Notes under the pieces: generated by a model
The model's database searches: none
Told to the model about the DNA's origin: nothing
The model's input: the letters and a program-made list of their open reading frames with translations, nothing else
Program-made: the position numbers and the translations under genes
Part shown: positions 39,484 through 48,560 of the stretch, one piece after another
Position numbering within the stretch: the first letter of the stretch is position 1
Layout: every line of letters begins with the position of its first letter
Assembly: GCA_964459305.1 (NCBI GenBank)
Contig: CAYWNA010000014.1
Location: forward strand, 1-64,000
Source of the DNA: CAYWNA01 sp964459305
GTDB lineage: Bacteria > Planctomycetota > Planctomycetia > Pirellulales > Pirellulaceae
Length of the DNA: 64,000 nt
Direction of reading: 5' to 3'

Positions 39484-40854
39484 CTACGACAGGCCAAAAG
39501 CGGGAATGGGGGTCTCCAGGCCGAGCCGCTTCATTTTCTTGTAGAGCGTGGTTCGATTGATGCCCAACTGAGCGGCCGTCTCGTTCCGGCTCCAGTTGTG
39601 CTGCTGCAGCGATTCTAGGATGATTTGTCGCTCCGGGCCTTCCAACGCTTGCTTGAGGGTCCGGCCGGCCGATCGCGGCGCCACTGGTACTGCAATGGCA
39701 AGGTCACGCGGCAAATCCTCGGTCATGACCTCTGGATTCTTGCCCAACAACACGGCCCGTTCGACGACGTTTTGCAGCTCCCGCACGTTTCCGGGCCAAT
39801 GATAGGCCCGCAACACCGACATCGCCTCTTCGGAGAAGTCGTCCACGATCTTGCCCGTCTCCGCGCAGATCCCTTCCAGGAAGTGCCGGGCGAGCAGGGG
39901 GATATCCGTAATGCGTTCGCGCAGTGGCGGCAAGTGAACGTTGATCACATTGATTCGATAGTACAGATCCTGGCGAAACGTGCCGGCTACCACATTCTTG
40001 GCTAGATCCTCGTTCGTGGCCAGAATAACGCGACTGTCCACACGAAAGGTTTTCGTGCCCCCGACCTGTTCGAACTCGAAATCCTGAAGTACACGGAGCA
40101 GTTTGACCTGCATGCTAGGCGAGGCGGTGGCGATCTCGTCCAGGAAAATCGTCCCTCCGTCTGCCTGCTTGAACTTCCCCATTTTGTCGCCAATGGCACC
40201 GGTGAATGCTCCGGCGACGTGGCCGAACAGTTCACTTTCCAGAAGGGTTTCAGGCAGGGCGCCGCAGGCAACTTCGACGAATGACCCGTCCCGACGGCCG
40301 CTGCGCCGGTGGATTGCGCGGGCGACCAGCGATTTGCCGGTTCCGCTCTCACCTGTAATGACAACCGTGGCCCTGGTGTCGGCAATGCTGTCGATCATAT
40401 CGAACATCTTCAGCATGCGGTGATCGTGACCGACGATGTTCTCCATGCCAAAGCGGAGATCAAGCTGCTCCTTCAGTTTGGCGTTTTCCTCAATCACTTT
40501 GCGCTGGGACAGCGCGCGGTCAAGGGCTAACTCCAATTCTTCGTCGATCAGTGGTTTGGTCAGCAGATCGAACGCGCCGGCGCGCACCGCATCGGCTGTG
40601 GCATAGCCAGTGATGAGGATGACGGTGACGTCAGGGTGGTTGTTGCGGCAGTGATCCAGGATATCGAAGCCATCGCCGTCCTCGAGGCGGACATCGGCCA
40701 GCACGAGGTCAAATGGCTTTTCGTCGGTCTGCCGGATGGCATCGCGGCATGTGGATGCCTCCGCGACCGAATAGCCTTTCTCACGGAGCCAATCGGCCAT
40801 CGCATCCAAGACGAGACGGTCGTCATCGACAAGTAGAAGTGAGCCCTGTTTCAT
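39484..40854 (-). CDS. NtrC-family sigma54-dependent response regulator
   Basis: 456 residues from the ATG at 40854. The receiver domain (1-120) has VDDDRLVLDAMADWL, the phospho-acceptor Asp in FDLVLADVRLEDGDGFDIL, and VILITGYATADAVRAGAFDLLTKP. The AAA+ domain (about 140-370) has GESGTGKSLVARAIHRRSG (Walker A), the sigma54-contact GAFTGA, and GGTIFLDEIATASPSMQ (Walker B). A Fis-type helix-turn-helix ends the protein (QHNWSRNETAAQLGINRTTLYKKMKRL). All three parts are complete. Its sensor kinase is not in the window. The double parvulin gene follows after 127 bases on the same strand, which could hint at an envelope-stress link. Confidence 0.93.
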   Translation of the reverse strand: MKQGSLLLVDDDRLVLDAMADWLREKGYSVAEASTCRDAIRQTDEKPFDLVLADVRLEDGDGFDILDHCRNNHPDVTVILITGYATADAVRAGAFDLLTKPLIDEELELALDRALSQRKVIEENAKLKEQLDLRFGMENIVGHDHRMLKMFDMIDSIADTRATVVITGESGTGKSLVARAIHRRSGRRDGSFVEVACGALPETLLESELFGHVAGAFTGAIGDKMGKFKQADGGTIFLDEIATASPSMQVKLLRVLQDFEFEQVGGTKTFRVDSRVILATNEDLAKNVVAGTFRQDLYYRINVINVHLPPLRERITDIPLLARHFLEGICAETGKIVDDFSEEAMSVLRAYHWPGNVRELQNVVERAVLLGKNPEVMTEDLPRDLAIAVPVAPRSAGRTLKQALEGPERQIILESLQQHNWSRNETAAQLGINRTTLYKKMKRLGLETPIPAFGLS

Positions 40855-41168
40855 TTTTACCTCAACCCGTGCTGTAAGTTCGCGCTGTTGTAGTTTATCT
40901 AGGTCACAGGTTGCCCGAAGTCAACGCGACCGCCCCGCACGACTTTGGTTCGATCGCACCGGGGCCGGGATGTGAGCACTATGAGGGCCGAATGTTCTGC
41001 CCGGTCGGCAAAACACCCCTTTGACTCATGCTTTCGGGTGGATTCACGTGAGAAAATTTCGCATGCGAACCTCAAGGGCACTACTTCCGGTGCGCGGAAG
41101 GGCTATTATAATGGGCGGTAACATAGTACATGTGTTTGTCACCGTTTACCTTAATCTAGGAGCGTCGT
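40855..41168. other. Intergenic region between divergent regulator genes
   Basis: This space between the NtrC-type gene (leftward) and the NarL-type gene (rightward) has no credible reading frame and no long palindrome. It should hold both promoters; only the -10 element at 41107 is evident. Confidence 0.5.
41107..41112 (+). promoter_or_regulatory. Candidate -10 box of the NarL-type regulator
   Basis: A perfect TATAAT lies 57 bases before the GTG start. The hexamer 17 bases upstream (CTTCCG) is not a good -35, so only the -10 can be supported. Confidence 0.35.
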
Positions 41169-41798
41169 GTGAGTATCAAGGTTTTAGTGGCCGATGATCA
41201 GGAGGTAGTCCGCGAAGGTCTCGCCAGTCTCTTCGAGGATCAGGACATCAAGATCATCGCCGAAGCGACCACTGGCCAGCAGGCGATCGCCAGGACGCTG
41301 AAGCACAAACCGGACGTGCTGTTGATGGATGTCATGATGCAGGACACCGATGGCCTGGACGCTTTAGAAAAGCTCCGGGAGAAAGCGCCACAATTGCGCG
41401 TGGTGATGATGTCCGCGTACGACAACCCCACCTACGTGGCACGTACAGTAGCGCTCGGCGCGGCAGGTTTCATCCTGAAGGACGCACCGGCCGAGGAGTT
41501 CGTTGCCGCCATTAGACGGGCGCACCGGGGGGAACCGTGCACGGACGTTCGGCTGAACCAGATCAAGGAGTTGCTGGCGACTCGAATGGATCCGACAGCG
41601 GATGAAGTCCCGCTGACGAAGCGCGAGTACCAGGTTCTGCGACATCTGGCCTTCGGCTTGAGCAACCGCGAGATCGGACGTTCACTGAGCATCAGCATCG
41701 AAACGGTCAAGGAACACGTTCAGAATATCCTGCGAAAGCTGGATGCTGCTGACCGGACCGAGGCGGCTGTGTGGGCGGTCAAGCGCGGCCTTGCTTGA
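41169..41798 (+). CDS. NarL/FixJ-type response regulator
   Basis: 209 residues from GTG 41169 with TAGGAG about 8 bases upstream. The receiver domain has VLVADDQEVVREGLASLF, the phospho-acceptor Asp in PDVLLMDVMMQDTDGLDALE, and AAGFILKDAPAEEFVAAIRR. The C-terminal LuxR helix-turn-helix is clear: LTKREYQVLRHLAFGLSNREIGRSLSISIETVKEHVQNILRKL. It transcribes divergently from the NtrC-type regulator. No cognate histidine kinase is present. The target genes cannot be inferred. Confidence 0.93.
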   Translation: MSIKVLVADDQEVVREGLASLFEDQDIKIIAEATTGQQAIARTLKHKPDVLLMDVMMQDTDGLDALEKLREKAPQLRVVMMSAYDNPTYVARTVALGAAGFILKDAPAEEFVAAIRRAHRGEPCTDVRLNQIKELLATRMDPTADEVPLTKREYQVLRHLAFGLSNREIGRSLSISIETVKEHVQNILRKLDAADRTEAAVWAVKRGLA

Positions 41799-41803
41799 GA
41801 ACG

Positions 41804-42703
41804 CTAGTTTGCCCTTGGATGTGCCCGTTCGTAAGCCTCGCGCAGCCCTGCGGTGCTGAGGTGTGTGTAGATCTGTGTGGTCACCAGGCTTTTGTGACCG
41901 AGCAGTTCCTGCACGCTGCGAATATCGGCACCGCGGTCCAAAAGGTGAGTGGCAAAGCTGTGCCGCAACGTGTGGGGCGTGGTGCGTAGATCCAGGCCAG
42001 CCTGCTTGAGGTACTTTTCGAGCATCCGGCCCACGCTGCGCGTTGTGATTCGGCGACCGAACTTGTTGACCGACACCGGTGCCTCTGGGCCGTTCGGCTC
42101 TTTGGGCGATAGCTGGCGGACCGCGAGCCATCGCTTGAGGGCCTTTATGGCGAACGAGCCCAGCGGCGCGAGGCGTTCACGGCGTCCTTTTCCGCGAATT
42201 CGCACTAGGCTGGCTTCCATATCCACATCGCCATCGTTGATCCCCACCGATTCGCTCACCCGAAGCCCCGCCGAGTACATCGTCTCCAAGATCGCTCGAT
42301 CGCGCAGCCCCATCGGCGTGTCCGCAGGGGGTGTCTCAAGGAGCGTGCCGATTTCTTCGGTGGACAGAAAATGGGGGAGTTTACGATCCGGACGCGGATT
42401 GCGCAGGGGTTTGGCCGGATTTGAATCTGCCAGCCCCTCACGCTGGGCAAAGCGGAAGAAGCTGCGAAGCGATGCCAGTCGGCGGGCCACAGAGCTCTTG
42501 GCATAGCCCGCTTCGTGGAGCGCCGCAACGTAGCCCCGCAAATCGAGCGAAGATATTTCCGAGGGTTTGGCCGGCTGGCCGTAGCTTTCTGTCAGGTATT
42601 CGCCCAGCGCCGTCAAATCTTCGCGATAAGACTTGATCGTCAGATCCGATGCGTTTCGCTCGACCAGCAAATACCGAAGAAAACGCGTGATGGCGGGTTG
42701 CAT
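41804..42703 (-). CDS. XerC/XerD-type tyrosine recombinase
   Basis: 299 residues from ATG 42703 (MQPAITRFLRYLLVERNASDLTIKSY); an earlier in-frame start at 42739 has no support. The SAM-like N-terminal core-binding domain is followed by the catalytic domain with the R-H-R-H-Y set: AGLRVSESVG (Arg), HTLRHSFATHLLDRGADIRSVQELLGHKSLVTTQIYTHLS (His, Arg, His and the nucleophilic Tyr). Length and lack of extra domains fit chromosomal XerC/D, which resolve chromosome dimers at dif, rather than a phage integrase. A small conserved protein is encoded just upstream on the same strand. Confidence 0.9.
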   Translation of the reverse strand: MQPAITRFLRYLLVERNASDLTIKSYREDLTALGEYLTESYGQPAKPSEISSLDLRGYVAALHEAGYAKSSVARRLASLRSFFRFAQREGLADSNPAKPLRNPRPDRKLPHFLSTEEIGTLLETPPADTPMGLRDRAILETMYSAGLRVSESVGINDGDVDMEASLVRIRGKGRRERLAPLGSFAIKALKRWLAVRQLSPKEPNGPEAPVSVNKFGRRITTRSVGRMLEKYLKQAGLDLRTTPHTLRHSFATHLLDRGADIRSVQELLGHKSLVTTQIYTHLSTAGLREAYERAHPRAN

Positions 42704-42745
42704 GACACTGACCGTGCCGCAAAGCGTGAGAAGGGCCACACCAAA

Positions 42746-43045
42746 TCAGGCGGCCTCTTCACTATCGTACCAATCGATCGAACGGTCGTCGCGAATCGGC
42801 AAACGGAATCGGGAGGACACATCCATCGGTGTTTCTTCCGCAGGCCGCGCGATCTGACGAATCTTCTGACTCATCACAGCAGCATCGTACCAGGTGAAGC
42901 TCAACTCCGGATTGGCCGCGTATCGGCCGATTTGTCGCAGCGTTTCGGTGCGGTTATCATCGTCGAACAGAAAGACGTATCGCTCGCTGCCTTTGACTAG
43001 CGCCAGCACATTGATTTCCGTGGACACGTCCGTGGCCCTCCTCAT
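42746..43045 (-). CDS. Small conserved protein of unknown function upstream of the Xer recombinase
   Basis: About 99 residues from ATG 43045; the frame also allows ATG 43093, and neither has a clear ribosome site. The core reads ERYVFLFDDDNRTETLRQIG, then NPELSFTWYDAAVMSQKIRQ. It has no signal peptide or membrane segment and no family that I can name. It lies 42 bases upstream of the Xer gene on the same strand, so the two probably share a transcript. The wording of the core looks like a conserved planctomycete protein, but the function is unknown. Confidence 0.7.
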   Translation of the reverse strand: MRRATDVSTEINVLALVKGSERYVFLFDDDNRTETLRQIGRYAANPELSFTWYDAAVMSQKIRQIARPAEETPMDVSSRFRLPIRDDRSIDWYDSEEAA

Positions 43046-43093
43046 CACGCTGTCGGCCGACAACGACGGCAACTCACCTGGGTCCGATTGCAT

Positions 43094-43503
43094 CTCGTAA
43101 CACTGATACCGAACTTATCGGCCGACGGACCGTGAACGCGCCACTTCCGTTTTCGCAACTCGAATATGACGACATCGTAGCTTTCACGCTGTGCGTAAAC
43201 CGGCAAAGGCTGGCAAAGTCTTCGTGCATGCTGTCACTGCCAGCGCGGCGAGAGAGAGGGAGTGGCGAGTGGGCGGAGTTTGAGGGCAGCGTCGAGATAT
43301 ACCAGCCGCGGACAAGTCTGACCTGTAGCCGAACTCGCCAGAGTTTGGTTTTCCCTACGAAGACCAAAGTCTGGCGACTTCGGCTACATGCGGAAAAGTG
43401 TCAATCCTGGCCGCGGATCGTATTGCCCCTCGTTGTCCACAAACCGGAGGAGACTGCCAAAGAAGCAGGGAAACGGCTCGAATGCCGCCCGCCGCCACTG
43501 CTA
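43094..43503. other. Intergenic stretch with repeats only
   Basis: Between the small protein and the membrane kinase there is no credible gene; an apparent plus-strand frame reads through a palindrome and low-information sequence. The only clear structure is the inverted repeat at 43325-43387. Confidence 0.6.
43325..43387. repeat. Intergenic palindrome (family G)
   Basis: Arms 43325-43348 and 43364-43387 pair at about 22 of 24 positions (GTAGCCGAACTCGCCAGAG against its inverted partner). Like family F it ends in GTAGC...GCTAC but the inner sequence differs. Confidence 0.8.
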
Positions 43504-45711
43504 TCAGCGAGCCCGTCGTCCGTCGGCGCTAATCGTCGGCATACTATGGAAAGGCGTGGGCTCCGGATGGGGCGACGACCTGTGGCTCCTGGTTTTTGTA
43601 GTTGCACGCAAGGCGCGCAGCACAACCAGCCACAGAGCCACGATCAACATGACCACGACGCCTAGCGCCACGACGCCGTTGGTGGCCAAACGGCGGCCCA
43701 ACTGACTCACCGGTTTGGTGGCGGCAGCGGCACTGACCTGCACCAGTACAACAAGATCGGTGTGATTGCCGTTGCTGGCATGCTCCGCAGCACGGTTCGG
43801 CAGCCGTACTGGTTCGGTGGCTGCGATCCATTCACCTGCGTACGCCTCCCCATCCGGCGCCTCGGCCAGCGGATCGCGGTATTTGTATTCCGATTCGGCC
43901 CTGATCTTCGCCAATTGCGTCTCCGTCACCTTGTAGTCTCGCGCAGGCATGACCTTGAACAGCGGGTGCTGAAGGATGGTTCCTTTGCGCTCGCCCTCAC
44001 GGTTGTCGATCAACACGGCAAAGTAGTCCATCCTTTCCCGCTTACTGCGAAAAACGGCGAAGTCCCCCACCGCAATCGTAAATGCCATCACACCCAGAAA
44101 CTCGCGTCCAGAATCAGATGCGCTGTAGATGGGAGCCGAGATGGCGACTTGCCACTTCGCGGTCGTCGTGCTTTTGAACACGGCCGACAAGTGAGTCGTT
44201 TCGATGTGTTCCGGCAGCTTTCGTGGTCGAGCACGCTCGCGGTCTTCCGGGCCTCCGTAGAAATACGTGCGCCAATTGTAGTTTCTTCCCACCGAACGCG
44301 TCTTCGTGTCCTTCTGAGCATATGCAACGGCGGCAATCGTACCCCAGCGGTTGAGGGCGATAACGCTGGCAAACCGAGGCGCATCGGGTGTCGGGTCTCC
44401 ATTGAAACTGGCCAAGCGGCCTTCCAGGTAGCCTTTCAGACGCTGTCGTTGTGGTTCGGTGAGATACTGCTCGCGCAACGCCTCGATCCGCGCGTCGTCT
44501 GTCTGCGGATCGGAAAGGGACTCGAGGAGTTCGCTCTCGAACGCCTTGTCGAGTTCAGCATGAAAATCCGGACTGCCAGCCTCTTGTTCAACGATCTCGA
44601 AATACTCCGCGATTTCCGCCTCGAAGCTCTTGGCGACAAACTTGGCGGCGAACTCGTTGCTGCGGTGCGTCTGTTCGTTGACTGCGTTTTCCGACTGGGT
44701 GACTGCGCCGCCGAAACCGTACCAGTAGAACACCGCCATCACCAGCAGCAGCAGCAACGGCCCCGCCAGCCCCGTCACCAGCAGCGGGCGCCTGGCCCGA
44801 TGCTGCTCTCTCGCGTCCAGAGCGTCCAGTACGAGTTGCGGGTTGCTGTAGCGATCGATGGGATCCACGGCCAGGCATCGGTCGATGATGTCGGCCAGTT
44901 CGCCGTCCACGCCGGGCGTCTGGCGATGCTGAATGGGCAGCGGCGCTTCGGCGATTTCGTTCCGGTATCGCTCCAAACGTTCGGCCAGGTCGGTGGCCGA
45001 TTCGATCCGCTTGATCGACTGGTCGCTGCGATGCGGCGGCGCGCCGGTCAACATGCGATACAACAATGCCCCCAGCGCGTAAACGTCCCATCTGGCATCC
45101 GGAACGGCGCTCAAATCTGCCTGCTCGGGAGCCATGTAGAACAACGTCCCCAATGCCGGCGTTTGCTCGTCCGACAATCGCGACTGGCCGAAATCGGCAA
45201 GTCGCGGACGGTGGTCCTGATCTAGAAGGATGTTGGCCGGTTTCAAATCGCAGTGCAACACTCCTTTGCCGTGGGCGTGGGTCAACCCGACCGCTACGTC
45301 GCGGAACATCTCCGCCGCATCTTCCGGCGGCAATGTACCGTGCTCTTCCAGCAGATCGTCGAGCGAGCCGTTTTCCACGTATTCCATCACGTAATAGGGC
45401 GGATCGGCATCCCACCCAACATCCAGCAGTTGCACGACGTACCGATCGGCCGAAAGGAAAACCAGCTTTTCCACCTCGCGCGACAACAACGTCCAATCCA
45501 ACCCGCCACGGTGGATGTAGAACTTGATCGCCACGCGCCGCCCCGTATTGCGATCCAACCCCACCCACACTTCACCGTAGGCTCCCGATCCAAGCTGTCG
45601 CTGGATTTCGTAGCCGGGTGCACTGCCAGGCGCCCGCGTGCCCTGCAGGCTCAGCCGCCGAGCCCGGCGCTGCTCCTCGCGATTCTGGAATTCCGTAGGA
45701 TCGGTGGACAT
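43504..45711 (-). CDS. Membrane Ser/Thr protein kinase with extracytoplasmic Cache-like sensor
   Basis: 735 residues from ATG 45711. The kinase domain (about 34-310) has LGSGAYGEVWVGL, VAIKFYI, a catalytic loop HCDLKPANILL (Cys where most kinases have Arg), LADFGQSRL and GTLFYMAPEQAD. A transmembrane helix follows (LLVTGLAGPLLLLLVMAVFYWYG, about 313-335). The extracytoplasmic region of about 350 residues contains FASVIALNRWGTIAAVAYA, NYNWRTYFYGG and EFLGVMAFTIAVGDFAVF, which resemble a Cache sensor. A second helix (VVALGVVVMLIVALWLVVL) returns to a short cytoplasmic tail. HCD in place of HRD suggests a kinase that does not need activation-loop phosphorylation. Signal and substrates are unknown. 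Confidence 0.85.
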   Translation of the reverse strand: MSTDPTEFQNREEQRRARRLSLQGTRAPGSAPGYEIQRQLGSGAYGEVWVGLDRNTGRRVAIKFYIHRGGLDWTLLSREVEKLVFLSADRYVVQLLDVGWDADPPYYVMEYVENGSLDDLLEEHGTLPPEDAAEMFRDVAVGLTHAHGKGVLHCDLKPANILLDQDHRPRLADFGQSRLSDEQTPALGTLFYMAPEQADLSAVPDARWDVYALGALLYRMLTGAPPHRSDQSIKRIESATDLAERLERYRNEIAEAPLPIQHRQTPGVDGELADIIDRCLAVDPIDRYSNPQLVLDALDAREQHRARRPLLVTGLAGPLLLLLVMAVFYWYGFGGAVTQSENAVNEQTHRSNEFAAKFVAKSFEAEIAEYFEIVEQEAGSPDFHAELDKAFESELLESLSDPQTDDARIEALREQYLTEPQRQRLKGYLEGRLASFNGDPTPDAPRFASVIALNRWGTIAAVAYAQKDTKTRSVGRNYNWRTYFYGGPEDRERARPRKLPEHIETTHLSAVFKSTTTAKWQVAISAPIYSASDSGREFLGVMAFTIAVGDFAVFRSKRERMDYFAVLIDNREGERKGTILQHPLFKVMPARDYKVTETQLAKIRAESEYKYRDPLAEAPDGEAYAGEWIAATEPVRLPNRAAEHASNGNHTDLVVLVQVSAAAATKPVSQLGRRLATNGVVALGVVVMLIVALWLVVLRALRATTKTRSHRSSPHPEPTPFHSMPTISADGRRAR

Positions 45712-45950
45712 GTAGATATGGTATCACAAGATGCTGGCGCTTGCAGCGTGCGCAGCCGGCACCACTAGAACGCCGAAAGGTGCCCGCGTCTTGCGCTATG
45801 GGCATAATGACTTCCGGATTCCGTCAACTCATTTGCTGTGGCGTCAAATTGGCGACTAAACGTGGTTTGCATCGACTGGACGGTTGCGATCCGTCGCCGT
45901 CTGTGTATGATTGCGACTTTACAGATGTGAAAGTAGATACGAAGCGTGGC

Positions 45951-47288
45951 ATGATCACGATCAAGAAAGGGTTGGACCTACCGATTGCGGGAGGTCCAGA
46001 CCAGACCATTTCGTCCGGACCGGTGACCAGCACCGTGGCTTTGGTCGGCGATGACTACGTGCGCATGAAGCCGACGATGGCGGTGCGTGAGGGGGATTCG
46101 GTCAAGCTGGGGCAGGTGCTGTTCACGGATAAACGGACGCCGGGCGTGCAGTTCACGTCGCCTGGTTGCGGCGAGGTCGTCTCGGTCGTACGCGGGGCAA
46201 AGCGAAAATTCGAATCGGTCGTCATCGATCTGAAAGGCGACGAAGAGGAACAATTCACCGCGTACGACGCTGGTACGGTCACCGGCGATCAGGTACGTGA
46301 GAACTTGGTTGCGTCGGGTCTGTGGACCGCGCTCCGTACTCGTCCGTACAACCGAGTCCCCGAGCCGGATTCGAGCCCCCATTCGATTTTCGTGACCACC
46401 ATGGACACGAACCCCCTGGCGGCCGATCCGGTTGCGATCATCGGGGAAAACGCCGAGGACTTCATCTTCGGCCTGCTCGCATTGACCCAACTGACCGAGG
46501 GCAGGGTGTTTGTCTGCCACAAGGCCGGTGACGACATTCCGGGCAAGGACGTGGCCGGCGTGTCGATGGAAGGCTTTGCGGGGCCCCATCCGGCAGGGCT
46601 TCCGGGGACCCATATTCACTTCCTGGATCCGGTCAGCGAGAACAAGACGGTCTGGTTCGTCGGCTATCAGGATGTAATTGCTTTTGGCGCCCTGGTTAGC
46701 ACGGGCCGTATCAAGGTTGATCGTGTGATTTCATTGGCCGGTCCCGGCGTCGCGAATCCACGGTTGATTCGCACTCGCATCGGCGCGCGGATCGATGATC
46801 TTGTGGCGGGCGAGTTGCGCGAAGGCGATCACCGAGTGATCTCCGGATCCGTGCTCTCTGGCAGAACGGCGACCGAGCCGCACAACTTCCTGGGACGATA
46901 TCATCTGCAGATATCCGCGATCGAAGAAGGGCACCGGCGGGAGTTGTTCGGCTGGGCGATGCCCGGTTTGAACAAGTTCTCGGTCACTCGGTCCTTCGCA
47001 TCGTTTTGGCTGGTCAACAAGCGACGCTTCGGTCTGACGACATCGACCGGCGGCAGCAAGCGGGCGATGGTGCCCATCGGATTGTATGAGAAAGTAGTGC
47101 CGTTGGACGTTTTGCCCACGTACCTGCTGCGGGCTCTGATCGTGGACGATGTGGAACAGGCGGTGGCTTTGGGCTGCCTGGAGCTGGACGAAGACGATTT
47201 GGGATTGTGCACGTTTGTATGTCCCGGCAAGTACGATTACGGTCCGATTCTCCGCAGAAACCTCACTGAGATTGAAATCGAAGGCTGA
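45951..47288 (+). CDS. nqrA: Na+-translocating NADH:quinone reductase subunit A
   Basis: About 445 residues from ATG 45951 (MITIKKGLDLPIAGGP), the usual NqrA start and length; the frame stays open to 45741 only by chance. NqrA is the large cytoplasmic subunit that contacts quinone in the sodium pump. Typical blocks are DYVRMKPTMAVREGDSVKLGQVLF, SPGCGEVVSVVRGAKR, NPLAADP and RALIVDDVEQAVALGCLELDEDDL near the C terminus. It is the first gene of the nqrABCDEF-apbE-nqrM operon; nqrB begins 9 bases after its stop. The complex passes electrons from NADH to quinone and exports Na+. Confidence 0.95.
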   Translation: MITIKKGLDLPIAGGPDQTISSGPVTSTVALVGDDYVRMKPTMAVREGDSVKLGQVLFTDKRTPGVQFTSPGCGEVVSVVRGAKRKFESVVIDLKGDEEEQFTAYDAGTVTGDQVRENLVASGLWTALRTRPYNRVPEPDSSPHSIFVTTMDTNPLAADPVAIIGENAEDFIFGLLALTQLTEGRVFVCHKAGDDIPGKDVAGVSMEGFAGPHPAGLPGTHIHFLDPVSENKTVWFVGYQDVIAFGALVSTGRIKVDRVISLAGPGVANPRLIRTRIGARIDDLVAGELREGDHRVISGSVLSGRTATEPHNFLGRYHLQISAIEEGHRRELFGWAMPGLNKFSVTRSFASFWLVNKRRFGLTTSTGGSKRAMVPIGLYEKVVPLDVLPTYLLRALIVDDVEQAVALGCLELDEDDLGLCTFVCPGKYDYGPILRRNLTEIEIEG

Positions 47289-47297
47289 CGGCGACGC

Positions 47298-48560
47298 ATG
47301 TTGAGACGTTTTCTGGACCGACTGGAACCGATGTTCGGCGAGGGCGGCAAGCTCAAGCCGCTGTACCCGCTGTACGAGGCGGGTGATACGTTTTTCTATA
47401 CGCCGGGCGAAGTCACTTCCACCGCGTCGCACGTTCGTGACAGCCTGGACCTAAAGCGCATGATGACGATCGTGATCATCGCGCTGGTCCCGTGCACCGT
47501 CATGGCCATGTGGAACACGGGCTATCAGGCCTACTTGGCGATGGACGTGAAGGGGCTCTCGGAGGTAGCTGGCTGGCGCGGCGCCGTGATGGACGGTTTG
47601 GGTTTGGGCTACACCACAAAACTCGGCCTGAGCAATTCGCCGATCGACATCCTGAGTTGCCTGATTCACGGGGCGCTCTACTTCCTGCCCGTCTACATCG
47701 TCACAGCCGTGACCGGCATTTTTTGGGAAGTACTGTTTTCGTCGGTCCGCAAGCACGAGGTGAACGAAGGCTTCTTCGTCACCATGCTGCTGTTCCCGTT
47801 GACCCTGCCGGCCACGATTCCTTTGTGGCAGGTGGCATTGGGGATTAGTTTCGGAGTCGTCGTCGGTAAAGAGATTTTCGGCGGAACCGGCATGAATTTC
47901 CTTAATCCCGCGTTGACGGCCCGGGCGTTTCTGTACTTCGCATACTCGGGGTTCATCTCCGGAGACAACTCGGTATGGATCGCGGCGGAGGCGACCTGGA
48001 GTCAAGTAGACGGGGCAAGCGGCGCCACCGTGCTGGGGGCGCTGGCAAATCCTGACCTTGGAATGAGTGCTGTCGAATCCTCGATCACGTGGTTCGACGC
48101 ATTCATCGGCTTTATGCCGGGGTCCATGGGCGAGACGTCGACGCTGGCATGCCTGATCGGGGCCGTCATCCTGATTGCCACGGGGATCGGTTCGTGGCGA
48201 ATCATGGCGGGCGTCCTGCTGGGCGGCATGGGATTCTCGGCCTTGCTTTGGATGTTGCGGGGCCACGCAGACGCGCCCGAGTTCGACATGGCGCCCTGGT
48301 GGCATTTGGTCGTCGGTGGCTACGCGTTCGGCCTGGTGTTCATGGCAACCGACCCGGTGTCGGCGGCAATGACCGAAACGGGAAAATGGGTCTACGGCGC
48401 CTTGATCGGCGTGCTGACGATACTGATTCGCGTCATCAATCCTGCTTACCCCGAAGGTATCATGCTGGCGATCCTGTTTGCCAATGTTTTCGCGCCGCTG
48501 ATTGATTACTTTGTGATCCAGTCGAACGTCAAGAGAAGGTTAGCTCGCAATGCAGCGTGA
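47298..48560 (+). CDS. nqrB: Na+-translocating NADH:quinone reductase subunit B
   Basis: 420 residues. This membrane subunit has about ten hydrophobic segments and carries FMN attached covalently to Thr in the SGAT motif, here GASGATVLGALANPD around residue 238. Other family blocks are VGKEIFGGTGMNFLNPALTARAF and MATDPVSAAMT. It also binds riboflavin in the complex. The ApbE enzyme encoded downstream attaches the FMN. nqrC starts within its last 11 bases. Confidence 0.95.
   Translation: MLRRFLDRLEPMFGEGGKLKPLYPLYEAGDTFFYTPGEVTSTASHVRDSLDLKRMMTIVIIALVPCTVMAMWNTGYQAYLAMDVKGLSEVAGWRGAVMDGLGLGYTTKLGLSNSPIDILSCLIHGALYFLPVYIVTAVTGIFWEVLFSSVRKHEVNEGFFVTMLLFPLTLPATIPLWQVALGISFGVVVGKEIFGGTGMNFLNPALTARAFLYFAYSGFISGDNSVWIAAEATWSQVDGASGATVLGALANPDLGMSAVESSITWFDAFIGFMPGSMGETSTLACLIGAVILIATGIGSWRIMAGVLLGGMGFSALLWMLRGHADAPEFDMAPWWHLVVGGYAFGLVFMATDPVSAAMTETGKWVYGALIGVLTILIRVINPAYPEGIMLAILFANVFAPLIDYFVIQSNVKRRLARNAA

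Noticed and set aside
43132..43665. 177-codon plus-strand frame after the small protein
   Set aside because: It reads through a palindrome and the 3' end of the kinase gene, and has no coherent protein-like pattern.
43762..45225. 487-codon plus-strand frame opposite the membrane kinase
   Set aside because: The kinase motifs on the minus strand are decisive; this frame has none.
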